A stretch of DNA of 13,198 bases from Lachnospiraceae bacterium (GTDB lineage Bacteria > Bacillota > Clostridia > Lachnospirales > Lachnospiraceae): positions 1 through 13,198 of the forward strand of contig CAAEHZ010000447.1 of NCBI GenBank assembly GCA_900755865.1, given 5' to 3'. Below the pieces are notes generated by a model, which saw only the letters and a program-made list of their open reading frames with translations, was not told where the DNA came from and did not search any database. Shown here in pieces: positions 1-5,221 of this stretch. The number at the start of each line of letters is the position of its first letter. Within the stretch, counting starts at the first letter, position 1. Position numbers and translations under genes: made by a program.

Positions 1-34
1 AATATAAGAAATAAACTGTTATAAATTTCAAAAA

Positions 35-58
35 AGGGGTTGCCAACAGGCAGCCCCT
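35..58. other. Inverted repeat upstream of rpmJ
   Basis: A 10-bp stem (35-44 with 49-58, one G-T wobble) closes a 4-nt AACA loop. Six A residues precede it (30-35) and no T-run follows, so on the plus strand it is not a classical terminator. Read on the minus strand it is followed by six T and would look like one. Its left arm contains the TTGCCA hexamer proposed as the -35 box of the rpmJ promoter. It may mark the 3' end of the gene upstream of the window (infA is usual here, by synteny), a processing site, or a minus-strand terminator. Confidence 0.55.
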
Positions 59-68
59 ATGCTATAAT
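40..68 (+). promoter_or_regulatory. Candidate sigma-A promoter for rpmJ and the alpha operon
   Basis: TTGCCA (40-45) and a perfect TATAAT (63-68) are separated by 17 nt, the ideal spacing for a vegetative promoter. Transcription would begin near 75 and give a leader of about 27 nt before rpmJ. It suggests rpmJ and the genes downstream can be transcribed independently of the upstream ribosomal-protein genes. The -35 box lies inside an inverted repeat. No start-site data are available. Confidence 0.5.
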
Positions 69-101
69 ATAAAACGGTCTTTTTTGAAAGGAGGGTTTAA
101 G

Positions 102-215
102 ATGAAGGTTAGATCATCAGTAAAACCGATTTGCGAAAAGTGCAAAATCATCAAGAGAAAAGGACGCATCAGAGTAATCTGCGAGAATCCGAAGCATAAG
201 CAGAGACAGGGATAA
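102..215 (+). CDS. rpmJ: Ribosomal protein L36 (bL36)
   Basis: A 37-residue protein of the 50S subunit. It starts [15 protein letters not shown] and carries the zinc-ribbon pattern Cys11-x2-Cys14-x12-Cys27-x4-His32, so it is the zinc-binding (C+) form of L36. Length and the basic C-terminus (KHKQRQG) are typical. The start is fixed by AGGAGGG at 89-95, six nt before the ATG. In Firmicutes rpmJ commonly lies between infA and rpsM; here rpsM follows after an unusually long 342-nt gap. The presence of only the zinc form here says nothing about a possible zinc-free paralogue elsewhere. Confidence 0.97.
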   Translation: MKVRSSVKPICEKCKIIKRKGRIRVICENPKHKQRQG

Positions 216-557
216 TCACCGCTTGTGATGGTTCTTCTGGAACCAGAGTAAGTTAAGTGAGTTCTTGTCCGGTTTTTATGTGCGGCTGAACCAATGGGAT
301 GCGTTTCTGCATAAACATTGATTATCATAGAACTGGGATAGAGCTTACGGGAGATTACTTCTTGATACTGAAATGCACAGTACAGCAGGACAGGAAGAAT
401 TTGTCCATGTGAAACTGGCAGTATTTCGGAAAAATCGGATTGGCGTCCGATTGGGCAGAGGCCCCAATCAATTAGTAACGAAGAAATGCGCAGCAACAGA
501 CCAGATTGCGCAACGTGCACATCGCAAAACGGTGCACAGAAAATGGAGGAAATGTAA
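216..557 (+). promoter_or_regulatory. Long structured rpsM leader (candidate ribosomal-protein autoregulatory element)
   Basis: This 342-nt gap has no convincing gene. It holds a chain of inverted repeats: 215-219/225-229 (ATCAC/GTGAT), directly followed by 230-234/240-244 (GGTTC/GAACC); 388-392/402-406 (GGACA/TGTCC); an ATCGGA/TCCGAT hairpin near 434-451; an adjacent ATTGGG-type stem closed by CCCCAAT near 449-470; GCGCA/TGCGC near 487-510; and GTGCAC/GTGCAC near 516-538, just before the rpsM Shine-Dalgarno sequence (GGAGG, 545-549). In E. coli the S4-binding alpha-operon leader sits at the same place, immediately upstream of rpsM. A regulatory role is inferred from position and structure; no match to a named RNA family is claimed. 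Confidence 0.45.
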
Positions 558-929
558 ATGGCTCGTATCGCAGGTGTTGACTTACCTAGAGAAAAACGAA
601 TTGAAATCGGTTTGACCTATGTCTACGGCATCGGCAGACCTACCGCTGACAAGATTCTTGCAGAGGCAGGCGTAAATCCCGATACCAGAGTAAGAGACAT
701 TACCGACGATGAAGTAAAGAAGATGACCGAAGCTATTGAGAAGCTGGGCGTAACCGTAGAAGGTGATTTAAGACGTGAAATCGCTCTGAACATCAAGAGA
801 CTTCAGGAAATCGGATGCTATCGTGGTATTCGTCATCGTAAGGGTCTGCCCGTTCGTGGTCAGAATACCAAGAACAATGCGAGAACCCGTAAGGGTCCTA
901 AGCGTACCGTTGCCAACAAGAAAAAGTAA
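558..929 (+). CDS. rpsM: Ribosomal protein S13 (uS13)
   Basis: A 123-residue protein of the 30S head that contacts the P-site tRNA and takes part in bridges to the 50S subunit. The N-terminus [15 protein letters not shown] and the helix-two-turn-helix region with [11 protein letters not shown] (about residues 24-34) are characteristic. The [16 protein letters not shown] block (about 87-102) and the basic tail ending TVANKKK are also family hallmarks. The start is supported by GGAGG at 545-549, eight nt upstream. It is the first gene after the long leader and is followed by a 127-nt spacer before rpsK. Length is normal for the family. Confidence 0.98.
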   Translation: MARIAGVDLPREKRIEIGLTYVYGIGRPTADKILAEAGVNPDTRVRDITDDEVKKMTEAIEKLGVTVEGDLRREIALNIKRLQEIGCYRGIRHRKGLPVRGQNTKNNARTRKGPKRTVANKKK

Positions 930-988
930 AAATTGAAGCAATTCAATTTTTATTTGCTGCTTCTGGATTTGCAGGGCAAATTCAGAAG
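928..988 (+). promoter_or_regulatory. Two hairpins between rpsM and rpsK
   Basis: The first stem, A/T-rich, pairs 930-937 with 942-949 around a GCAA (GNRA-type) tetraloop and is followed by TATTT. It starts at the rpsM stop codon and could be a weak terminator or attenuator. The second is stronger: 960-972 pairs with 976-988 (13 bp, one G-T wobble) around a 3-nt loop, and is not followed by a T-run. Since rpsK lies only 68 nt downstream, these elements could set mRNA stability or the ratio of S13 to S11. Function is inferred only. Confidence 0.5.
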
Positions 989-1020
989 ATTCCGCATTTA
1001 TGGCAATTGGCGGCAGTGTA

Positions 1021-1032
1021 ACTGTAAACAAA
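1021..1032 (+). repeat. 12-nt element ACTGTAAACAAA, copy 1 (upstream of rpsK)
   Basis: ACTGTAAACAAA ends 24 nt before the rpsK start codon. An identical copy lies upstream of rpsD at 1543-1554. In both places the first bases form the 3' arm of a small hairpin (here CAGT/ACTG, 1014-1017 with 1021-1024). Confidence 0.55.
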
Positions 1033-1056
1033 TTGAGAAAGTAGGTTAGTTTAAAA

Positions 1057-1452
1057 ATGGCTAAACAGGTTGCAAAAAAAGTAACAAAGAAGCGCGTTAA
1101 GAAAAACGTTGAACGCGGACAGGCACATATCCAGTCTTCTTTTAACAATACAATTGTTACATTGACAGATACTGAAGGTAATGCTCTGAGCTGGGCAAGT
1201 GCCGGTGGTCTGGGATTTAGAGGTTCAAGGAAATCTACTCCGTATGCTGCACAGATGGCAGCAGAAACAGCTACAAAGGCTGCTTTGATACACGGACTGA
1301 AATCCGTTGACGTATTTGTAAAGGGTCCTGGTTCAGGACGTGAGGCTGCAATCAGAGCACTCTCTGCATGTGGTCTTGAAGTAGTAAGTATCCGTGACGT
1401 GACTCCCGTTCCTCATAACGGATGTCGTCCTCCCAAGAGACGTAGAGTTTAG
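1057..1452 (+). CDS. rpsK: Ribosomal protein S11 (uS11)
   Basis: A 131-residue protein of the 30S platform, near the E site and the 3' end of 16S rRNA. After a lysine-rich N-terminus (about residues 1-18) it shows the family core: [16 protein letters not shown], then [18 protein letters not shown], then [14 protein letters not shown]. It ends with the very conserved [15 protein letters not shown]. The start is the first Met of the open frame. The Shine-Dalgarno sequence is weak (TAGG at 1042-1045, 11 nt upstream), unlike its neighbours, so translation may depend on the structured spacer or on coupling. Length is normal. Confidence 0.98.
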   Translation: MAKQVAKKVTKKRVKKNVERGQAHIQSSFNNTIVTLTDTEGNALSWASAGGLGFRGSRKSTPYAAQMAAETATKAALIHGLKSVDVFVKGPGSGREAAIRALSACGLEVVSIRDVTPVPHNGCRPPKRRRV

Positions 1453-1464
1453 TCACAACCCCCA

Positions 1465-1489
1465 TTATGCGCAAAGAACCTGTGCATAA
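1465..1489 (+). promoter_or_regulatory. Hairpin in the rpsK-rpsD spacer
   Basis: TTATGCGC (1465-1472) pairs with GTGCATAA (1482-1489), 8 bp with one G-T pair and a 9-nt loop. No T-run follows, so it is not an intrinsic terminator. A second, short stem (GTGCC 1532-1536 with GGCAC 1540-1544, loop GCT) lies nearer rpsD. Confidence 0.4.
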
Positions 1490-1542
1490 GTGAGGATTCA
1501 TGGGAAGTAACAGCAACTAGGTTGGAAGAAGGTGCCGCTGGC

Positions 1543-1554
1543 ACTGTAAACAAA
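1543..1554 (+). repeat. 12-nt element ACTGTAAACAAA, copy 2 (upstream of rpsD)
   Basis: Exact copy of the element at 1021-1032. It ends 23 nt before the rpsD start codon, nearly the same distance as copy 1 from rpsK. Its first two bases belong to the 3' arm of the GTGCC/GGCAC hairpin at 1532-1544. Confidence 0.55.
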
Positions 1555-1577
1555 CAGGAAAGAAGAGGAAAATAAAA

Positions 1578-2171
1578 ATGGCAGTAAATCGCGTACCCGT
1601 ATTAAAGAGATGTCGTTCCTTAGGCTTGGAGCCTTCCTATCTGGGATATGACAAGAAGTCCAACAGACAGAACGCAAGAGCAGGCAAGAAGGTAAGTGAG
1701 TACGGTCTGCAGCTTCGTGAAAAGCAGAAGGCTAAGTTCATTTACGGTGTTCTGGAGAAGCCTTTCAGAAATTACTACAAGAAGGCTGACCGTATGAAGG
1801 GAATGACTGGTGAGAACCTGATGGTTCTGCTGGAGAGCAGACTTGACAGCGTTGTCTTCAGAATGGGATTCGCAAGAACCAGAAGAGAAGCAAGACAGGT
1901 TGTTGACCATAAGCATGTTCTTGTAAACGGCAAGGTAATCAATGTACCTTCTTATCAGATTAAGGCTGGCGATGTAATCGAAATCAAAGAGAGCGCCAAG
2001 TCTATGCAGAGATACAAGGATATCGTTGAAGTTACCGGCGGAAGACTGGTACCCGAATGGATGGATGTAGATATTGATAACTTTAAGGGAACTGTTAAGA
2101 ATCTTCCTACAAGAGAGATGATTGATGTTCCTGTAGACGAGATGCTTATTGTCGAGTTGTACTCCAAGTAA
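1578..2171 (+). CDS. rpsD: Ribosomal protein S4 (uS4), zinc-free type
   Basis: A 197-residue primary assembly protein of the 30S body that binds 16S rRNA and often represses its own mRNA. The N-terminal domain has only Cys12 of the four-cysteine zinc knuckle, so this is the zinc-independent form. The S4 RNA-binding fold covers about residues 87-147, with LESRLDSVVFRMGFA and VDHKHVLVNGKVINVPSY. The C-terminus ends MLIVELYSK as usual. AGAGG at 1564-1568 supports the start (9 nt). Having rpsD inside the alpha operon is the enterobacterial and clostridial arrangement; in B. subtilis rpsD is a separate unit. This makes S4 feedback on the upstream leader plausible. Confidence 0.98.
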   Translation: MAVNRVPVLKRCRSLGLEPSYLGYDKKSNRQNARAGKKVSEYGLQLREKQKAKFIYGVLEKPFRNYYKKADRMKGMTGENLMVLLESRLDSVVFRMGFARTRREARQVVDHKHVLVNGKVINVPSYQIKAGDVIEIKESAKSMQRYKDIVEVTGGRLVPEWMDVDIDNFKGTVKNLPTREMIDVPVDEMLIVELYSK

Positions 2172-2195
2172 GCCCCTATTAGCCTCTGAGGTCAT

Positions 2196-2257
2196 ATCTG
2201 TGTCATTTGTATGGCAGATTTATGGCTTCGGAGTGCTTGTGTCTTAAAACAGCGAAG
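2196..2257 (+). promoter_or_regulatory. Structured rpoA leader
   Basis: The 117-nt gap before rpoA contains two inverted repeats. In 2196-2219, ATC/GAT plus TGTCAT/ATGGCA pair around a TTGT loop with a 2-nt bulge. In 2226-2257, CTTC/GAAG, GC/GC and TGT/ACA form an interrupted stem. The rpoA Shine-Dalgarno sequence follows at 2274-2280 outside the stems. A regulatory role is only inferred. Confidence 0.35.
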
Positions 2258-2288
2258 TCTAATAACATTCAAAAGGAGGGTATTCGCA

Positions 2289-3245
2289 GTGTTTGATTTT
2301 GAAAGACCTAATATTGAGGTTGCTGAGATTTCAGAAGACAAGAAGTACGGCAAATTTGTCGTTGAGCCTTTGGAAAGAGGTTACGGCATTACTCTTGGTA
2401 ATTCCCTGAGAAGAATTATGCTTTCCTCTCTGCCGGGTGCTGCAGTCAGCCAGATTAAAATCGAAGGCGTGCTGCATGAGTTCAGCTCCATTCCCGGAGT
2501 AAAGGAAGACGTAACAGAGATTATCATGAATATCAAGAGCCTTGCAATTCAGAACAACAGCGAAACCAATGAAGCCAAGACTGCTTATATTGAGTTTGAG
2601 GGCGAGGGTGTTGTACACGCTTCTGATATTCAGGCAGATCAGGATATTGAAATCCTGAACCCTGACCTTGTAATTGCTACCTTAAGCGGCAAGGATGCAA
2701 AGTTCTATGTAGAACTGACCATTACCAAGGGCCGTGGTTATGTAAGTGCCGATAAGAACAAACACGAAGATTTACCGATTGGTGTAATTGCGATTGACTC
2801 TATTTACACACCTGTAGAGAGAGTAAATATCAAAGTTGAAAATACCCGTGTAGGTCAGATTACCGATTATGATAAGCTGACACTTGATGTGTTTACAAAC
2901 GGAACGCTTGTACCGGATGAGGCAGTAAGCCTTGCTGCAAAGGTTCTGAGTGAGCATTTGAGCCTCTTTATTGATTTGTCCGAGAATGCCAAGACCGCAG
3001 AGGTTATGGTAGAGAAAGAGGATGATGAGAAGGAAAAGGTTCTGGAAATGAGCATTGACGAACTGGAGCTTTCCGTCCGTTCTTATAACTGCTTGAAGAG
3101 AGCAGGAATTAATACCGTAGAAGAGCTGTGCAATAAGACTTCTGAGGATATGATGAAGGTTCGTAACCTTGGTCGCAAGTCTTTGGAAGAGGTACTTGCA
3201 AAGCTGAAGGAACTGGGACTTCAGTTAAATCCCAGCGAAGAATAA
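2289..3245 (+). CDS. rpoA: DNA-directed RNA polymerase alpha subunit
   Basis: A 318-residue subunit whose dimer nucleates assembly of the polymerase core. The N-terminal domain (about 1-230) contains [20 protein letters not shown] and the insert domain. An acidic linker around 242-252 (EKEDDEKEK) leads to the C-terminal domain (about 255-311), which has [17 protein letters not shown] and [10 protein letters not shown], the helix-hairpin-helix surface that binds UP elements and activators. I place the start at the GTG at 2289: the family begins (M)FDFERPNIE, and AGGAGGG (2274-2280) sits eight nt upstream. The frame stays open to an ATG at 2211, but the extra 26 residues are not family-like and lack a good ribosome binding site. 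Confidence 0.97.
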   Translation: MFDFERPNIEVAEISEDKKYGKFVVEPLERGYGITLGNSLRRIMLSSLPGAAVSQIKIEGVLHEFSSIPGVKEDVTEIIMNIKSLAIQNNSETNEAKTAYIEFEGEGVVHASDIQADQDIEILNPDLVIATLSGKDAKFYVELTITKGRGYVSADKNKHEDLPIGVIAIDSIYTPVERVNIKVENTRVGQITDYDKLTLDVFTNGTLVPDEAVSLAAKVLSEHLSLFIDLSENAKTAEVMVEKEDDEKEKVLEMSIDELELSVRSYNCLKRAGINTVEELCNKTSEDMMKVRNLGRKSLEEVLAKLKELGLQLNPSEE

Positions 3246-3394
3246 AATTTTCAATAATATTGTAGGATATCCACGGGTGGTAAATCCAAAGTGTTCACCT
3301 GCGGTTCATCTCTAAATGGCAACAACAAGCATCCGGTAAGTAAGTCCAAAGGGCGTGGCTGGATGTACCATGAGTGGAGAAAGGAATAATTAAA
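3246..3394 (+). promoter_or_regulatory. rplQ leader with a repeated 11-nt motif
   Basis: This 149-nt spacer has two similar segments exactly 60 nt apart: TAAATCCAAAG at 3281-3291 and TAAGTCCAAAG at 3341-3351 (10 of 11 identical). Each lies in the loop of a possible hairpin: CGGGTG/CACCTG around the first (3274-3279 with 3296-3301), and CATCC/GGATG around the second (about 3330-3334 with 3361-3365). There is no T-run. A binding site for a ribosomal protein is possible but unproven. Confidence 0.35.
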
Positions 3395-4000
3395 ATGGCA
3401 AAGTACAGAAAACTTGGCAGAACATCTGCACAGAGAAAAGCATTACTTAGAAATCAGGTAACAGCACTTTTGAACAACGGCAAGATTGTTACAACCGAAG
3501 CTAAGGCTAAGGAAGTAAGAAAGATTGCAGAAGGCCTGATTGCACTGGCTGTAAAGGAGAAGGATAACTTTGAAACCGTTAAGGTAACAGCTAAGGTTGC
3601 ACGTAAGGACAAAGATGGCAAGCGTGTAAAGCAGATTGTTGATAAGGAAACCGGAAAGGTTCTTTCTGAAACACATCGCGATAAGGACGGTAAGATTTTA
3701 AGAATCGAGAACGGTGTTACCGTTACCGTTTATGATGAAGTTGAGAAGGAAATCAAGAAGGATATGCCCAGCAGACTGCATGCAAGACATCAGATGCTGA
3801 AGGTTCTTAACCCTGTTGTTTCTGTTCCTGCAGAAGCTGCCGGAAAGAAGAAGAACACCAAGGAAGTTGACCTGGTTGCAAAGCTTTTCGATGAGTATGC
3901 ACCTAAGTACGCTGAGCGTAAGGGTGGTTATACCAGAATCGTTAAGGTTGGACAGCGTAAGGGTGACGCAGCTATGGAAGTAGTTCTGGAGCTGGTATAA
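3395..4000 (+). CDS. rplQ: Ribosomal protein L17 (bL17) with a large internal insertion
   Basis: A protein of the 50S subunit near the exit tunnel. The N-terminal block [18 protein letters not shown] and the C-terminal block [27 protein letters not shown] region are classic L17. However, it has 201 residues where L17 is commonly about 115-130. The extra length lies between the N-terminal helices (ending near residue 55) and the conserved RLHARHQ motif (127-133): roughly 55-125 is a charged, beta-prone segment with repeated DKDGK or DKETGK turns at about 72, 83 and 96. The start is the ATG at 3395, with AAGGA nine nt upstream; a GTG at 3374 is in frame but its extension is not family-like. It is the last gene of the operon and is followed by a terminator. 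Confidence 0.96.
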   Translation: MAKYRKLGRTSAQRKALLRNQVTALLNNGKIVTTEAKAKEVRKIAEGLIALAVKEKDNFETVKVTAKVARKDKDGKRVKQIVDKETGKVLSETHRDKDGKILRIENGVTVTVYDEVEKEIKKDMPSRLHARHQMLKVLNPVVSVPAEAAGKKKNTKEVDLVAKLFDEYAPKYAERKGGYTRIVKVGQRKGDAAMEVVLELV

Positions 4001-4011
4001 ACAGTAAAAGG

Positions 4012-4058
4012 AAGACCGTATGAAGAGGAAAAATCATTTTCATACGGTCTTATTTTTT
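4012..4058 (+). terminator. Intrinsic terminator after rplQ
   Basis: A perfect 13-bp stem (4012-4024 with 4039-4051) and a 14-nt loop are followed by A and six T (4053-4058), 11 nt after the rplQ stop. It ends the ribosomal-protein operon. Read on the minus strand the stem is followed by CCTTTTAC, so it may also stop transcripts of the convergent AraC-family gene. Confidence 0.92.
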
Positions 4059-4063
4059 CATTT

Positions 4064-4930
4064 CTAATTTGTACTCTTTTTCTTATAAAATGCTTCTCGA
4101 TATTCTGTAGGAGTCATGTTTTCCAGTTGTTTAAACACTTTAAAAAAGTATTTTTCATCCGTGTAGCCGCAGCGAAAGGCAATTTCCTTTAAGGATGAAT
4201 CAGAAGAAATCAGCATTTTTTTTGCCGCATCAATGCGTACATGATTAATATATTGCTTCAGGGGAACGCCTGTGGTCTTTTTGTACAAACTGGACAGATA
4301 CGCGGAATTATAGTGAAATATTTCTGCAATCTGAGAAACGGTAATAGTCTGGGCATAATGGTGCAGTATCCAGTCCTGTATTCGGAAGATTTCCATAGAG
4401 CTATCAGTATCTTCAGAAACTGTAAATTCTCCGGCAAGTTCCATTAACAAAGCTGTCTGAAAGTAGCGTAGCAGATAATCACTTACAGGGTATCTGCGCA
4501 TGGACAAATCCAGAAGCTGGGAAAAAAGAAGCAGTACGCGATTACTGTGTTTCAGTGTTCCGGTTTCAGGGAGAACATATTTATCAGGGTTGGCTTGCAC
4601 GGATTGCAGGTAGGAGGCAGTGGAAGAATCAGGGGCAGTAATATAGAAGCTGTCATCAGGTACATGAAAATGCGTCCAGTAGTACTGTAAATAATCTGCA
4701 GATTCCTGCCAACCATAATGCAGAGTATTTGCATGGAGCAGGAGAAACTGGTTAGAACCCAGAATGTAGGAAGTATTATCCTGTACGATGTTCAGACTAC
4801 CGTCTACAATAACAATCAGAACATAGGAATCCAGACAGCGTTTAGGGTGAAGAAAATTTTTATTACGAATCAACTGACCACAGGACAGATAGGTAACAGC
4901 TTCAGCTTTGGGAATGAATAAATATCTCAT
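4064..4930 (-). CDS. AraC-family transcriptional regulator
   Basis: A 288-residue regulator with the usual two-part design. The N-terminal part (about 1-165) is a cupin-like sugar-sensing domain, with YVLIVIVDGSLNIVQ and FLLLHANTLHYGW. The C-terminal part (about 182-285) has the two AraC helix-turn-helix units: TVSQIAEIFHYNSAYLSSLYK (197-217) and SLKEIAFRCGYTDEKYF (246-262), ending with MTPTEYR. The start at 4930 has AGGAG six nt upstream (plus-strand 4937-4941); a longer frame from 5005 adds 25 unlike residues without a good site. It is divergent from the sugar operon and probably activates it in response to the imported sugar. Similarity is general, so the effector cannot be read from sequence. 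Confidence 0.93.
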   Translation of the reverse strand: MRYLFIPKAEAVTYLSCGQLIRNKNFLHPKRCLDSYVLIVIVDGSLNIVQDNTSYILGSNQFLLLHANTLHYGWQESADYLQYYWTHFHVPDDSFYITAPDSSTASYLQSVQANPDKYVLPETGTLKHSNRVLLLFSQLLDLSMRRYPVSDYLLRYFQTALLMELAGEFTVSEDTDSSMEIFRIQDWILHHYAQTITVSQIAEIFHYNSAYLSSLYKKTTGVPLKQYINHVRIDAAKKMLISSDSSLKEIAFRCGYTDEKYFFKVFKQLENMTPTEYREAFYKKKSTN

Positions 4931-4957
4931 AAGGTTCTCCTTTCGTTTTCTGGGAAA

Positions 4958-4966
4958 ATTATACCA
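4958..4966 (-). promoter_or_regulatory. Extended -10 promoter of the AraC-family gene
   Basis: On the minus strand TGGTATAAT is a perfect extended -10 element. No good -35 box lies at the usual distance, which is acceptable for extended -10 promoters. Transcription would start near 4950, about 20 nt before the gene, leaving room for its ribosome binding site. Confidence 0.5.
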
Positions 4967-5080
4967 TGTGTACTGGTGAAATAAAATTAGAAACAGATAA
5001 TACATAAGATTTTTCCACTATATGTGTGGCTATGTGGATTGTGAAAAAATGATAAAACTAATACAATTTAACTATAAAAG

Positions 5081-5114
5081 TTATGCAATACAGAGAGAAA
5101 TTAAGCAATATAGA
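5081..5114 (+). promoter_or_regulatory. Direct-repeat operator candidate for the AraC-family regulator
   Basis: TTATGCAATACAGA (5081-5094) and TTAAGCAATATAGA (5101-5114) match at 12 of 14 positions and are spaced 20 bp start to start, about two helical turns. Tandem half-sites at this spacing are the typical target of dimeric AraC-family regulators. They lie between the divergent promoters, about 55 bp upstream of the transport operon's -10 box. Binding by the adjacent regulator is inferred. Confidence 0.5.
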
Positions 5115-5169
5115 AGTGTTTCATAACTTTAATAAAATCCAAATTGCGCAGATGGATTATTTTTTACAC

Positions 5170-5175
5170 TATAAT
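5170..5175 (+). promoter_or_regulatory. -10 box of the sugar operon promoter
   Basis: A perfect TATAAT lies 46 nt upstream of the binding-protein start. The region at the -35 spacing (about 5147-5152, CGCAGA) does not resemble TTGACA, as expected of a promoter that depends on an activator. Transcription would begin near 5182. Confidence 0.45.
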
Positions 5176-5221
5176 TATGTTGGAAAAGATAATGCTTTTT
5201 ACAGAAAGGTGGGTTATGAGA

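Noticed and set aside
62..520. 152-codon minus-strand frame across rpmJ and the rpsM leader
   Set aside because: It is antisense to rpmJ, has no family resemblance and no ribosome binding site that I can see.
373..615. 80-codon plus-strand open frame overlapping the start of rpsM
   Set aside because: It has no good ribosome binding site, overlaps rpsM in another frame, and its protein is not like any family I know. The DNA beneath it is better explained as structured leader RNA.
2211..2288. Upstream extension of rpoA to an ATG at 2211
   Set aside because: The extra 26 residues are unlike RpoA N-termini, and the GTG at 2289 has an excellent AGGAGGG at ideal spacing.
5015..5040. Repeated TATGTG/GTGG words in the divergent region as a catabolite-repression site
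   Set aside because: They do not fit the CcpA consensus (TGWAANCGNTNWCA) and are too short and degenerate to call an operator.
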